A DNA stretch of 64,000 bases from Diploscapter coronatus (Eukaryota > Nematoda > Chromadorea > Rhabditida > Rhabditidae). Within the stretch, counting starts at the first letter, position 1, and every line of letters begins with the position of its first letter. The DNA lies in the NCBI GenBank assembly GCA_964036155.1, contig OZ038422.1, positions 21,537,201 through 21,601,200 of the forward strand. Direction: 5' to 3'. The notes under the pieces are model-generated. The model ran no database searches. It was not told the origin of the DNA and saw nothing but the letters and a program-made list of their open reading frames with translations. This document shows, in pieces, positions 37,278 to 48,725 of the stretch. The position numbers and the translations under genes are program-made.

Positions 37278-37811
37278 GCTATTCCCCTATTCCCACAGAG
37301 GTGTGTCGTTTCGTTTCGATGTTCACTTTTACCTCCCAAGTTATCAACTATTCCAATTCCAAATTAGGTGTATCATCTTTTCTTCGGATTTCTATTTTTA
37401 TTTTATCCATCTAGACATAGCTGTATTTTATTTTTCATTATACCTGACAGTTTTTGTGACGCTCATCAAAGAGTAGATAGAATAGTCTATGAAAATTTCT
37501 ATTTTACTCGGTTCAAATCGTTTTATTCCCCTCCTATTTTCTTCTTTTCCTAACCCGTGAACTTGTATACTTCCCTATTCAGTCTGATCAACTCAATAAA
37601 CTGCGCTATTTTGTATTCCCATACGTGTTTTTTTTATTATTCATACACATTATTTTATTATTTAATCGTTTTATCTACTCGAAATCGCGAATGTGTCGCT
37701 AGTTGAGTGACCATTTCGTCATTGAAATGTAAACAAATAAAGTCTTATAACAAAAATCCACGGATTTTTTTCTTCTAAGAGCCATTCCACGAATAACTGT
37801 TAAAGAGATCT
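37278..37811. other. ALIX 3' UTR and spacer
   Basis: This pyrimidine-rich 3' UTR has AATAAA at 37595-37600, followed by AT-rich spacer up to the left inverted repeat of the kelch cluster. No gene is seen. Confidence 0.6.
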
Positions 37812-38187
37812 GGACAACTGCAAAAGTGTCCCGGATCCTTTTTTGTGAACGGTCATCCCATCTCATCTTTCATTTTTGCCTTCCTACAACCATTTCTTCT
37901 ATTTTCTATCCTAGGATCGATTTTTCAACTTAAAAATTCGAATTTCGGATATTATATCTCAACTCAAATAATGTCCGCCTAGATTGAACAAATCTCGACA
38001 TCTAATTTGTCATATTTCGAACTGAGTCAGCATATTTTGACTAGAAATCTACAAATTTTGAGACACTTGTTTCGAAAATGATCACAAATTACCGTGCCTT
38101 CGGAATAACTCACTTCAGAATGGATATTTTCGAGGTGTGTGTTAACATAAATTGATCAATTTTCGATATGCTGTCAATTATTTATTG
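37812..38187. repeat. Left outer inverted repeat of the F-box/kelch cluster
   Basis: This ~375-bp segment is present in inverted orientation at 44678-45055 with very few mismatches. Shared blocks include the TCCTAGGATCGATTTTTCAA core and CTAGATTGAACAAATCTCGA. It starts within GGACAACTGCAAAAGTGTCC and stops about 20 nt short of the stop codon of the minus-strand kelch gene. Confidence 0.9.
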
Positions 38188-38207
38188 TTTTGTGCTCTTT
38201 TTTAAAG

Positions 38208-39549
38208 TTATTCGACCTCATTAAACAAACAACTAAATCCTTCGACAATGCCACTGTAGCAAACACCGGGGAGTAAATTAACTTCTCCGACTTCACGCCA
38301 TTTATTTGTTTGTGGATTGTATTCCTCGATTGAATTACGAAAATATCCATCAAAAAATCTGAAATCCAAGTTAGCAAATATTTCGTATAAAGATATGCCA
38401 AATCTCAGTTCACCCTTCTATGATTGACCTTCCTCCGATTGCATACAATTTCCCGTTAGCGACAATGAGCGAATGATCCCTTCTTGCATAATTCATATAA
38501 GCAATTTGAGAAATTCTACTATCAATTGGAGCTGAAGGATCAAAGCACAGACAGGAGTTCAATACATCCCAACTAAATATATGATGATACATTATTTATT
38601 ATGCAAAATTAACGACTCTTGTCCTCCAGTTATGTAAATTCTTCCATTTAGCGATGCGACTCCGAAATAACGTCGTCTTTCTGGGAGCTCTCCGACTTCA
38701 ATCCATTCCCGTTCATCGTCTGATAATCGATATATCTTTCTACTTTCATGGCAATCAATAACTGAATATCCATAATTACAATAATGAGTATGCTATGATG
38801 TGACCGTATAAAATTTCATCGCATTTTATTGTTTGAGCATATATAATTGGAAGAGGAAAAGCAGGTCCTGTTTGCCATTTTCCATCTATTAAAACCTGAA
38901 TAAATTATTTCATGGACTTTCATTCGGCTTTCTTACATCAACTCGATACGTGTCTTGATATGTTTTAGGATCCTGTCCACCCAAATAATACAATTTGTCT
39001 TTGTAATAAGCGGCTGATGAACAGTAACGCCATTTAGGAAGAACTGGGCCTGTAAAAAATGCAATAAAATAAACCAATCTACTGGGTTTTGTAATGTTAC
39101 CTCTAGTGATTTGTCGAGTATTCAGGTCAAAAATTTCAAACCATTTTTTATCAGAACTAATTGCAAGAATCTAAAATTTACAAAATTGACAATGCCAAAT
39201 AACTATAATCTACCTTATCTTTTGTTGTTGCTACTTCATATGGGTCATAATGTTTAGTAAATTTCGCAATCTGCTTAATAGAGCTAGTATGCGAATCAAA
39301 CAGACAAACTCTTCCTTCTCTAACATCGTTGTTTACATAAGGCACTAAATATTAGAATTAATTTTCGCTCATATGAAATATTTTCCTACGATAGAATAAA
39401 GTTCTCCTATCGAGCACGAGCGCTATCGGCAGATATTTTTTGATTATTCGCATCATCCGTTTATTAGTCCAGGCCAGTTGTCCCAGCTCGTTTAATTCGG
39501 GATATTGGCAGATCAACAATATAATTTCGACCGGTAAATTGGCTATCAT
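38208..39549 (-). CDS. F-box/kelch-repeat protein, copy A
   Basis: Eight exons join in frame on the minus strand: 39390-39549, 39214-39344, 39101-39170, 38937-39049, 38805-38895, 38617-38761, 38429-38572 and 38208-38358. They encode 334 aa. The N-terminus is an F-box (MIANLPVEIILLICQYPEL...RMMRIIKKYL). Kelch blades follow, with repeated GG and Y/W motifs (KDKLYYLGGQD, ASLNGRIYITGG, NGKLYAIGGR, SIEEYNPQTNKWREVGE). Such proteins are typically substrate adaptors of SCF ubiquitin ligases; the substrate is unknown. A second donor (GTGAAC, about 38412) could extend exon 7. Copies B/C and D lie downstream, and copy A is the mirror image of copy B. All exons are open, so the gene looks intact. Confidence 0.87.
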
Positions 39550-39739
39550 CTTTGTTAAGAGACCTAAACAATCAACATAGTATCATTTCAAAACGGAAAT
39601 AGTAAAAAAGTATTGATTGAATGAGAAAGCCTGGAATCAATGGGTTTGAAATCGATCATTGAAGAAAGGAGAAGGAGAACGAAACTATTAAATTGATGCT
39701 TCGCAACTTTTATCAGACTAAAAATCGATTTCTAAACAT

Positions 39740-39828
39740 GGTGTTCATCATTTAAGTGTGCATTTGCGTCGTTTATAGTCGATAAGCAAATATACGAAGT
39801 TTTATTTCAGCATGCATCTTCAAGTGTT
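39740..39828. promoter_or_regulatory. Palindrome centre: shared upstream region of kelch copies A and B
   Basis: This ~90-bp unique spacer lies between two inverted arms. From 39737 leftwards and 39828 rightwards the sequences mirror each other (both arms include TTTATCAGACTAAAAATCG and the TTTAGG...TTAACAAAG leader before each ATG). It is therefore the only non-duplicated upstream sequence of the divergent pair. No known motif is seen. Confidence 0.6.
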
Positions 39829-40008
39829 AGGAAGCGATTTTTAGTCTGATAAAAATTGCAAAGCATCAATTTAGTAGTTTCATTCTCCGTTCTTCAATGA
39901 TCAATTTCAAACTCGTTAATTGCAGATTTTCTCACTCAACACCAATACTCTTTTACTATTTCCATTTTGAAATAATACTATGGTGGTTGTTTAGGTTTCT
40001 TAACAAAG

Positions 40009-42441
40009 ATGTTAGCCAATTTACCAGTCGAAATTATATTGTTGATCTGCGAATATCCCGAATTCAAAGACCTGGGACAATTGGCCTGGACTAATAAACG
40101 GATGATGCGAATAATCAAGAAATATCTACCGATAGTGCTCGAGATAGTGTTGGAGAGGAAAACTCTATTCTATCGTAGGAAAATATTTCATATGAGCGAA
40201 AATTAATTCTAATATTTAGTGCCTTATGTAAGCAACGATGTTAGAGAAGGAAGAATTTGTCTGTTTGATTCGCATGCTAGTTATATTAAACAGATTGCAA
40301 AATTCGACAATTTGTATTGGTCATATGAAGTAGTAACTACACAGAATAAGGCAAATTCTTTATGCTCGTTATTTTGAATAATTTTTCAATTTCAGATTTT
40401 TGGAATTAACAGCAGAAATAAATCATTTGAAATGTATGACTTGAATACTCGACGAATTTCGAGAGGTCTGTTCAACAAATCCATGACTGATTGATACAAA
40501 GAATTTTACAGGTCCAGATCCTCCTGAATGGCGTTATGAGGCATCTGTCGCTTATTTCAAGGACAAATTGTATTATTTGGGTGGATACATTCCTGGAACA
40601 CTAATAACGACAGACCGTGTGGATGTAAGAAGATTGAATGAAAGTCCATGAAATAATTAATTTAGGTACTAATAGGTGGAGAATGGAAAACAGGACCTGC
40701 TTTTCCTTATAAAATTCGATGTGCTCAAACAACAACATGCGATGGAATTTTATACGGTCACATTATAGCATATTCATTAATGTAATTATCGATATTCAGT
40801 TATTATTGGAAGATGGAATATTAAAAGAATATGTCGATTATCAGACGATGAACGGAAATGGATTGAAATCGAAGAGCTTCCAGAAAGACGAGATTCTTTT
40901 GGAGTTGCATCACTGAATGGAAAAATTTACATAACTGGAGGATACTAGTCGTTAATTTTGTATGATAAATAATGTATCATTATATATTTAGTCATTTTAA
41001 TTCATTCAAACCCTGTCTGTGCTTTGATTCCTCAGCTCCAGTTGATAGTCGAATTTCTCAAATTGCTGATATGAAGTATACAAGAGAGGATCATTCGCTC
41101 GTTGTCGCTAACGGGAAATTGTATGCAATCGGAGGGTAGGCTGAGATTTTGTATATCTTTATACGAAATATTTGATAACTTAGATTTCAAGGGTCTTATT
41201 TAAATTTTTGTAATTCAATCGAGGAATACGATCCACAAACGAATAAATGGCATGAAGTCGAAAATTTTAATTTGCATAACATTTTATTATATCGTAAGAA
41301 ATTATATTGGAAGCTAAGTAAGAGACTTTAAAACGATTCGTAATAATTTAGTTTGTTATCAAAATAACGATAAACGTGAAGGAAGAATAGCCTTGTTCAA
41401 TTTATCTACCTGCTCAGTCGAAGAGATTGCAAAATTTCATAATTGTTATGAGCCATATGAAGTAGCAACTACACAGAATAAAGTAAGTTCTTATGTTCGT
41501 TATTTTGAATAATTTCTCAATTTCAGATTTTTGGAATTAGCGGTGGAAATAAATCATTTGAAATATATAACTTGAATACTCGACAAATTTCAAGAGGTCT
41601 GCTCAACAACTCCATGACTGATTGATACAAAGAATTTTACAGGTCCAGGTCCCCCTGAATGGCGTTTTGGTGCAACTGTGGCTTATTTCAAGAACAAATT
41701 GTATTATTTGGGTGGACAGGATCCTAAAACATATCAAGACACGAATCGAGTTGATGTAAGAAAGCCGAATGAAAGTCCACGAAATAATTTATTCAGGTTT
41801 TAATAGATGGACAATGGCAAACAGGGCCTGCTTTTCCTCTTCCAATTATATTGTCTCAAACAATAACATGCGATGGAGTTTTATACGGTCACATTATAGC
41901 ATGTTCATTAATGTAATTATGGATATTCAGTTATTATTGGAAGAAGGAATATTAAAAGAATATATCGATTATCGGACAACGAACGAGAATGGATTGGAAT
42001 TGGAGAGATTCCACAAATACGAGTTTATTCCGGAGTTGCATCGCTAAATGGAAAAATTTACATAACTGGAGGATACTAGTCGTTAATTTTGTATGATAAA
42101 TAATGTATAATTATGTATTTAGTTATGATTTTGGTGTATTCAAATCCTGTCTATGTTTCGACCTCTCAGCTCCAGTTGATAGTCGAATTTCTCGAATCGC
42201 TGATATGAAATGTGCAAGATATGGTCATTCGCTTGTTGTCGCTAACGGGAAATTGTATGCAATCGGAGGGTGAGTTGAGATTTTGCATATCTTTATACGA
42301 AATATTTGGTACCTTAGATTTCAAGATACTGAAAAAAGAAGTGATGGTTTATACTGGCCGATAAACTTCTGTAATGCCATTGAAGAATACGATCCACAAA
42401 CGAACAAATGGCATGAAGTCGGAAAAATTAACATAAAATAA
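40009..42441 (+). CDS. F-box protein with a doubled kelch array, copies B+C
   Basis: Fifteen exons join in frame: 40009-40174, 40220-40350, 40396-40465, 40512-40624, 40666-40756, 40800-40947, 40992-41135, 41184-41293, 41352-41482, 41527-41596, 41643-41755, 41797-41887, 41931-42078, 42123-42269 and 42318-42441. They give 598 aa. There is one F-box (MLANLPVEIILLICEYPEF) and two successive complete kelch sets. Copy C has no F-box exon of its own. Instead the last exon of copy B runs to a GTAAGA donor at 41294 and splices in phase onto the kelch exons of C (LLY|LCYQNNDKREGRIALF). Intron 2 has a GC donor (AAG|GCAAAT). The protein would be a single-F-box adaptor with roughly twice the usual blades. 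No frameshift or internal stop was found. Confidence 0.83.
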
Positions 42442-42558
42442 AGCTTGATTATAAGAATCTCAGATTTCATATTGAAATTTTATGCAATAAATATGAAATA
42501 ATTATTTAATTTCAATGCACATGATACGGGAACTTTCGAAGACATCCAATAAAGACGC

Positions 42559-42707
42559 TGAAAAATCGATCCTAGGATAGGGAATAGAAGAAATGGCTAC
42601 CGTTTGAGAGATTTGTTTAGAAGAAATGGTTGTAGGAAGGCAAACATGAAATATAAGATGGGATGACCGTTCACAAACAAGGATCCGACACTTTTGCAAT
42701 TGTCCGA
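42559..42707. repeat. Partial internal copy of the outer repeat
   Basis: This ~150-bp segment matches the distal part of the repeat at 44678-45055 in the same orientation (AAAAATCGATCCTAGGATAG through CACTTTTGCAATTGTCCGA). It carries an insertion and several mismatches. It lies between kelch copies C and D. Confidence 0.8.
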
Positions 42708-43057
42708 ATCCTTGTTACAGTTACTCGCGGAATATCACTTGAAAATCAATAAACTTATCAGTTTCAATTACTGTTAGTTGCTCGAATAAATTTTATTTTA
42801 TTTTTAAATAATAATAATTTTCTTTTCGCTGCCCTTTGCCTTTTTTTCTCCCTCTCGATCTTTTTGTCTCTTCACTCTCCACGCTCTTTTCGCTCAGCAG
42901 CGCGCGATGGGGGGAGGCGAGAGAGTAGTAGCGAGAAAGGTTAAAGTAAACTCACTCCTATGTACTTTGTGACAAGTCGTGATTGCAATCAATATATTCT
43001 TTTACTAATTTCATTTTGAAATAATGCTATGCTGATTGTTTAGGTCTCTTAACAAAG
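42708..43057. promoter_or_regulatory. Upstream region of kelch copy D
   Basis: The first part (42708-42970) holds a C/T-rich then G/A-rich block (about 42835-42945) not found near the other copies. From about 42985 the sequence matches the promoter-proximal part of copies A and B, including TGATTGTTTAGG and TTAACAAAG just before the ATG. The duplicated unit therefore included a proximal upstream region. Confidence 0.5.
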
Positions 43058-44335
43058 ATGCTAGCCAATCTACCAGTCGAAATTATATTGTTGATCTGCG
43101 AATATCCCGAATTTAAAGACCTGGGACAATTGGCCTGGACTAATAAACGGATGATGCGAATAATCAAGAAACATCTACCGGCAGCGCTCGAGAGGAAAAT
43201 TTTATTCTATCGTAGGAAAATATTTCTTATATGAGCGAAAATTAATTTTAGTATTTAGTGCTTTATGTAAACAACGATGTTAGAGAGGGAAGAGCTTGTC
43301 TGTTTGATTCGCATACTAGCTCTATTAAGCAGATTGCGAAATTTACTCATTGTTTACAGGCATATGAAGTAGCAATTACAAAAGATAAGGTAGGTTAGTT
43401 TATTTGCGATTGCCAATTTTGTAAATTTTAGATTTTTACATTAGGAAGCCGATTTGAAATTTTTGACCTGAATACTCGACAAATCACTAAAGGTAACATT
43501 ACAAAAGCCAATAGATTGGCTTAATCTTATCGCAATCGTTGCAGGTCCAGCTCCTCCTGAATGGCGTAATGGCGCATCTGTGGCTTATTTCAAAGACAAA
43601 TTGTATCATTTGGTTGGAGAGGTTCCTGAAAAATATCAAGACACGTATCGAGTTGATGTAAGAAAGCCGAATGAAAGTCCATGAAATAATTTATTCAGGT
43701 TTTAATAGATGGAAAATGGCAAACAGGACCTAATTTTCCTATTTCAACTAAACTTGTTTACACAATAGCATGCGATGAAATTTTATACGGTCACATCATA
43801 GCATATTCATTATCGTAATTATGGATATTCAGTTATTGATGAAGTTAATAGTAGTAAAATGATATATCGATTATCAGACGATGAACAGGAATGGATTGAA
43901 ATTGAAGTGGTTCCAGAAATACGAGATTCTTTTGGAGTTGCATCACTGAATGGAAAAATTTACATAACTGGAGGAGACTGGTCGTTAATTGTATGATAAA
44001 TAATGTATCATTATATATTTAGTGATCTTGATGTATTAAAATCCTGCTTGTGTTTCGACCCCTCAGCTCCAGTTGATAGTCGAATTTCTCAAATCGCTGA
44101 TATGAAGTATGCAAGAGTGGATCATTCGCTCGTTGTCGCTAACGGGAAATTGTACGCAATCGGAGGGTGAGTTGAGATTTTGCATATTTTTATACGAAAT
44201 ATTTGCTAACTTAGATTTCAAGATTTTGAGAGAAGAAGTGATGGTTACCATGCAGTAAACTTCTGTGATGCCATTGAAGAATATGATCCACAAACGAATA
44301 AATGGCAAGAAATGGGAGAATTAAAATTTGAATAA
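43058..44335 (+). CDS. F-box/kelch-repeat protein, copy D
   Basis: Eight exons join in frame: 43058-43211, 43259-43389, 43432-43492, 43545-43657, 43699-43789, 43833-43980, 44023-44166 and 44215-44335. They give 320 aa. The protein has an F-box (MLANLPVEIILLICEYPEF...RMMRIIKKHL) followed by kelch blades (LYHLVGE, ASLNGKIYITGG, NGKLYAIGG, AIEEYDPQTNKWQEMGE). Exon lengths and phases equal those of copies A and B except that exon 3 is 9 nt shorter. One blade carries LVGE instead of LGGQ, losing part of the glycine doublet. It is predicted to be an SCF substrate adaptor like the other copies. Confidence 0.87.
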
Positions 44336-44677
44336 TGCAGTTTAATATCATGTAGCCCTTTTATTTAGCATATTATATTTTATGGATATTATCTTTATTC
44401 GATCCTTATTAAAAATTTTAATGCACATGATACAGACAACTTGAATGTATCCAAAAGTAACAAGGGGAAATTGTAATTGAAATAAATATTCCTTTTAATT
44501 AGTGTTGTACGGACTGAACCGAACTTCGAACTGTCTGGAAGTTCAGCTAAGTTCAAGTTCGATTTTTTGAACTTCAAGCAGTCCTGATCCTGTCATTTCC
44601 TCTCCATTATTTGCGACAATTTCATTACCAGAAAATAAAATTTTTTGTTTTTAATGCAGTCGAATAACTTCAAGAAA
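44336..44677. other. Spacer after kelch copy D
   Basis: This AT-rich spacer has a short inverted-repeat stretch at about 44503-44590 in which GAACTTC/GAAGTTC and AAGTTC words recur on both strands. It may be an eroded short element. No gene is seen. Confidence 0.4.
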
Positions 44678-45055
44678 AACAATACATAATTGACAGCATA
44701 TCGAAAATTGATCAATTTATGTTAGCACACACCTCGAAAATATCCATTCTGAAGTGAGTTATTCCGAAGGCACGGTAATTTGTGATCATTTTCGAAACAA
44801 GTGTCTCAAAATTTGTAGATTTCTAGTCAAAATATGCTGACTCAGTTCGAAATATGACAAATTAGATGTCGAGATTTGTTCAATCTAGGCGGACATTATT
44901 TGAGTTGAGATATAATATCCGAAATTCGAATTTTTAAGTTGAAAAATCGATCCTAGGATAGAAAATAGAAGAAATGATTGTAGAAAAGCGAGTATGAAAG
45001 ATAAGATGGGGTGACCGTTCACAAAAAAGGATCCAGGACACTTTTGCAATTGTCC
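44678..45055. repeat. Right outer inverted repeat of the F-box/kelch cluster
   Basis: This is the inverted partner of 37812-38187. The right edge is the TTTTGCAATTGTCC end. Together the two arms bracket about 6.5 kb that contains all four kelch sets. Confidence 0.9.
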
Positions 45056-45456
45056 GACCGCTCTTTATATTTTATTCTGGTTGCTCAAAGTGCGTCTTAA
45101 GCTTTGCCTCTTTGCAGAGCTTCGATTTTGTTAGAAATGTGATAGTTTGTAGCTTCAAAGATAGGAAGGAAGTACCCTTCAAATTCAAAATATGAATCTA
45201 GAATTGATCTGATCATTGATGTTACACGATTGAATGAAAAACCCCTTGGAAATGTAGGCTCGAATTGTGGACTGGAGTCGGCAAATGATTCGGTTGAAAA
45301 AACAAAACAAAAGAGCAGTGAGCAGGCTGGATTTCCCCTTCTGCTTGTTGACAGCTCTACGGCTCCTCGGCTCTGAACACAGACGCGAACAGTTTGACAG
45401 GAGCCGAGAAGACTAGGGGGATTGCGCACTGCTTGCCTTGGTAGAGAGGAGAGATC

Positions 45457-45464
45457 TATAAAAG
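45457..45464 (+). promoter_or_regulatory. TATA box of the glycine-rich secreted protein gene
   Basis: TATAAAAG lies 47 nt before the ATG at 45504, which places a start site near 45485-45490 in CCATCCACAAC. It is the clearest core-promoter element in the window. Confidence 0.7.
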
Positions 45465-45503
45465 CTGCTGAGGTGTGGCAGAAAGCCATCCACAACGTCG
45501 CAC

Positions 45504-48500
45504 ATGAAACAATCCAGGTGAGTTTTCACAATTTCCTTTATATTTACGATTTTTAATTGTATTATTGTCAGATCATCACTTGTGCTGCTCGCCCTCGTCG
45601 GTGCGAGTTATGCAGCCCCTTCCAAGGTCGAAAAACCCTCCAGGAATATTGAGGTTTGTTAATCCAGAATATTTACATTTTTTCTAATTGCATATTTATT
45701 CATACAAAATTTGAGACAATTTGTTTTGCTGATTTTCATTTCATTTTTTTTTTCGAATCATCGCTAAAATTCATAGCATTTTTCAGAATTTCGCAGAGAA
45801 ATTTTTCATTTTGCATCATTGCGCGACTGATGCATTATTTGCTTAAATTTATTCTTTAATTCAATAACTCAATAGTGCAAAAAATATCCCTGAAAATATC
45901 ATATTCATTAACAGTAGCAAACGTCGCCTTTTACGTATGCATTTCCATTGGAGAGCATTAAAATACCACCAATATACTGTATCTTGATTTCAATATGTCA
46001 ATGAAATAAGAAGAGAGTTAAATATTTAAATATTTTAACTTGAAGAATCGATTTCCCATAAATTACTCAATTCGATTTTTTGCTCTTCTTTTCACTTCGC
46101 CTGTTCTATTGTTCTGGTCTATACGTGCATTTCTCGCAAGGCGCTCTTTAACACACGATCTGTCACTTCATTTGACCGATGCAATATTTCACGAGGGTCG
46201 GTTGTTAATAAGCATGAGACTGTGATTTCTGGAAACCTCATTAAAGTCATCTCAGTATGTGTCTTCCTATTAAATAATCTTATTATCTGAGCTGCAGAAA
46301 GGCAGTGAAGATCAGCTTTTTCTTCTTATGTATTTTGTAAACAGAAGACAATTTTAGGACGCGGTAGTAGTAGATGACGATGCAGAGCTGATCTCGAAAT
46401 ACAAGGCCTTAGTCCACAAGGACATGGGTATGAGAAGGCGAAGTGAGCACTGAGCACTGTCCTGTCGTCGTCATTCATTCTCATTTCTGTCATGCTGTAG
46501 ATCAATCGATCACTCAATTAACGCATTGGCTGTTAATTGACTGATCGAGTTATGTCCGAAATTGTTTATTGCCCGAAATATGTGGAAAAAGCGCGGCAAT
46601 GTTCAAAAAGTGGTAATACGAAGACCCCAAAATAGGAAACGATCATGTTTAGTCTGCGAATGCATAAAAAGATCCAATCTAGATCGACGATAAATCCCAT
46701 GAAACTGATCTGTGCCAACAATCAGCTCATGATTTTCGCATCCGCGCGTCGCCGCGGGGTTTTGTATTGGAAAAAAGCGTGTGCTTCATCGCGAGGTTCA
46801 GTTTCCGATTTTTTGGCTTCGTCCAAACCTTGGTTACACCCTTACGGGTATTTTAATAACGTACTTGACCACGTGTTGGATGCGATTTGGGGAACTGTTT
46901 GCGCTCTTTAGACCACTCAATGAAAACTCACGACGACAATTACGGACATACAAGAGCTGCTAGTCAGCAAGTACAATACTAATTCGACATGTTTAGATCC
47001 GTTCAACGGATTTGGAAATGGGGGCTATGGGTCGTACGGCAGAGGCGGTGAGCTGTTCCAATTGAATAGCAATTTATGTTTGTTTTAGGCTCCGGAGGCA
47101 GCGGTTACGGAAATGGAGGCGGGCCTTGGGACAATTTCAATGGAGGATACGGTATTTCAAAAGCATATTGGGTTTGTCGACGACACACATTTCAGGACAA
47201 GGAGGCTATGGGGGCGGCCCGGACAACTATGGACCGATGGGAGGTTAGTGTGACGCAAATATTGCGACAATTGGCGCTATTTAACTGCCTCTTTAGGCTA
47301 TGGAGGAGGACCTTACGGAGGAGGAGGACCCGACTACCCATATTCGCCTTATGGCGGAGGAGGTTCGCTTTTAGTGAATTCCTGGATGCATACTAATTCG
47401 GACAATTATAGGCTATGGAAATGGCGGATGGAATAATGGTGGTGGCCCAGGTAACACACTTGGTTGATAGTTTCGAATCAGAGTTATCGTAAGAGCCAAT
47501 AAGCCAAAATTAGCAATGCCAGAATGCCAAAACTAGCATTCGCATTGTGCGTTCGAAATTTTCGGTCGCCTTTTCCGACCTATCTGCAGGGTTCCTAATT
47601 GATAATCATGGGAAGCTATTTTTGTGCGATATAATATGAATTTCCCTCCATTCAAACTTGGTATCTAACTGAAACACAATGAAAATGACTGGCGAAATAA
47701 TTTGAGAAGAAGCTGCAGAAAAATATATAGCACAAAAATGATCATACCCTTTCTCGCACTGAATCGTTTTTGGAGATCTAAAAAGCACTCTACTCCAGTT
47801 GATCTTTCCTATCACGCCTCAACGTTAGTCGTCCATGATTATCAACCCCGAAAACTGATTTGGCTCTTCCAATTGAGATATTATCCTTTTATTATTACTT
47901 TCACTTTATCATAGCATTAATTAAAGCCCTATATTTCTAGTGTCTCTCATTTCATATTCACAAATTAAGTTCAATGATGATCTTCATAAAGCTATTTACA
48001 GGAGGATGGGGTTCTAATGGAGGAGATTACATGCCTTACGGAGGGTAAGCTATTAGGATATGCATTCAATTAGAAACCTAGTAATTTCAGTGGTCCAGAC
48101 TATGGTGGCCCGATGGGCGGTAATAAACTTTAACATCGCTAACGTCAATGTTTGAAATAACGCCAAACAATTGCCTTTCATATAATAGTTCTGTTAAATC
48201 AATCAATTTATAGGCGGCTACGGAGGAAACGGGGGAGGCTGGGGCGGACCAATGGGAGGTTGGTTGATGATTTATCTATTTTAAAATATTACAATGCAAT
48301 GAAGAGTATTAGCTGTTCAACTTAATTTTTGTAGTGGCCTAATTAACCAGCTCGACTAGTAATTGTTCAGTTCATATGTATTCAGGATACGGCGGTGGTA
48401 ATTCCGGCTATGGACCCATGGGAGGCGGAATGGGAGGTGGAGGAGGATATCCCGGAGGCAAGTTCAACAGAAATTGAATGGTTTTTTTTTTTTTAAATTT

Positions 48501-48725
48501 ATCATAGTAAAAAGTCAACCATAGTTCCGTTGGTTATAGGCTCATTTGATTTATTTCAGACGGATATGGCCCTTCAGGAGGTTTCGGTGGGGGTTCTGGA
48601 TATGGTCCCATGGGCGGTATGGGTGGTATGGGCGGCGGCGGCGGTAGGTTGAAGAACTTTTCAGAAACTCGATTGAATACCTTTTAGGAAATTGCCCAAA
48701 CGGAGAATGCAGAGGCAGGAAATAG
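45504..48725 (+). CDS. Glycine/tyrosine-rich secreted protein
   Basis: Fourteen small exons join in frame: 45504-45517, 45572-45653, 46358-46427, 46997-47047, 47089-47151, 47196-47243, 47297-47362, 47412-47450, 48002-48044, 48091-48119, 48214-48258, 48386-48457, 48560-48643 and 48688-48725. They give about 247 aa. A signal peptide (MKQSRSSLVLLALVGASYA) is followed by an acidic propeptide-like region (VVVDDDAELISKYKALVHKD) and then ~170 residues of GGYG/GGP/GPMGG repeats. The tail has two Cys (GNCPNGECRGRK). Comparable nematode proteins are cuticle-associated or antimicrobial-like (GRSP/GRL/caenacin type); the role here is not determined. Almost all introns interrupt a Gly codon in phase 1. 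The last-but-one intron uses a GC donor (GGAG|GCAAGT at 48458). Confidence 0.85.
46428..46996. other. Large intron with an unexplained GC-richer block
   Basis: Intron 3 of the glycine-rich gene is ~570 nt, unlike its ~45-nt neighbours. The part 46620-46930 has CpG-rich sequence (CGCATCCGCGCGTCGCCGCG) and an 88-codon open frame (46645-46911) whose end (SKPWLHPYGYF...DAIWG) faintly recalls a transposase third-Asp block. This is too weak to call. Confidence 0.35.

Noticed and set aside
40790..40800. In-frame stop in kelch copies after YGHIIAYS, suggesting pseudogenes or an 18-nt intron
   Set aside because: A normal ~43-50-nt intron from TACG|GTCACA to ATTCAG| removes the stop and joins kelch blades in frame in all four kelch sets.
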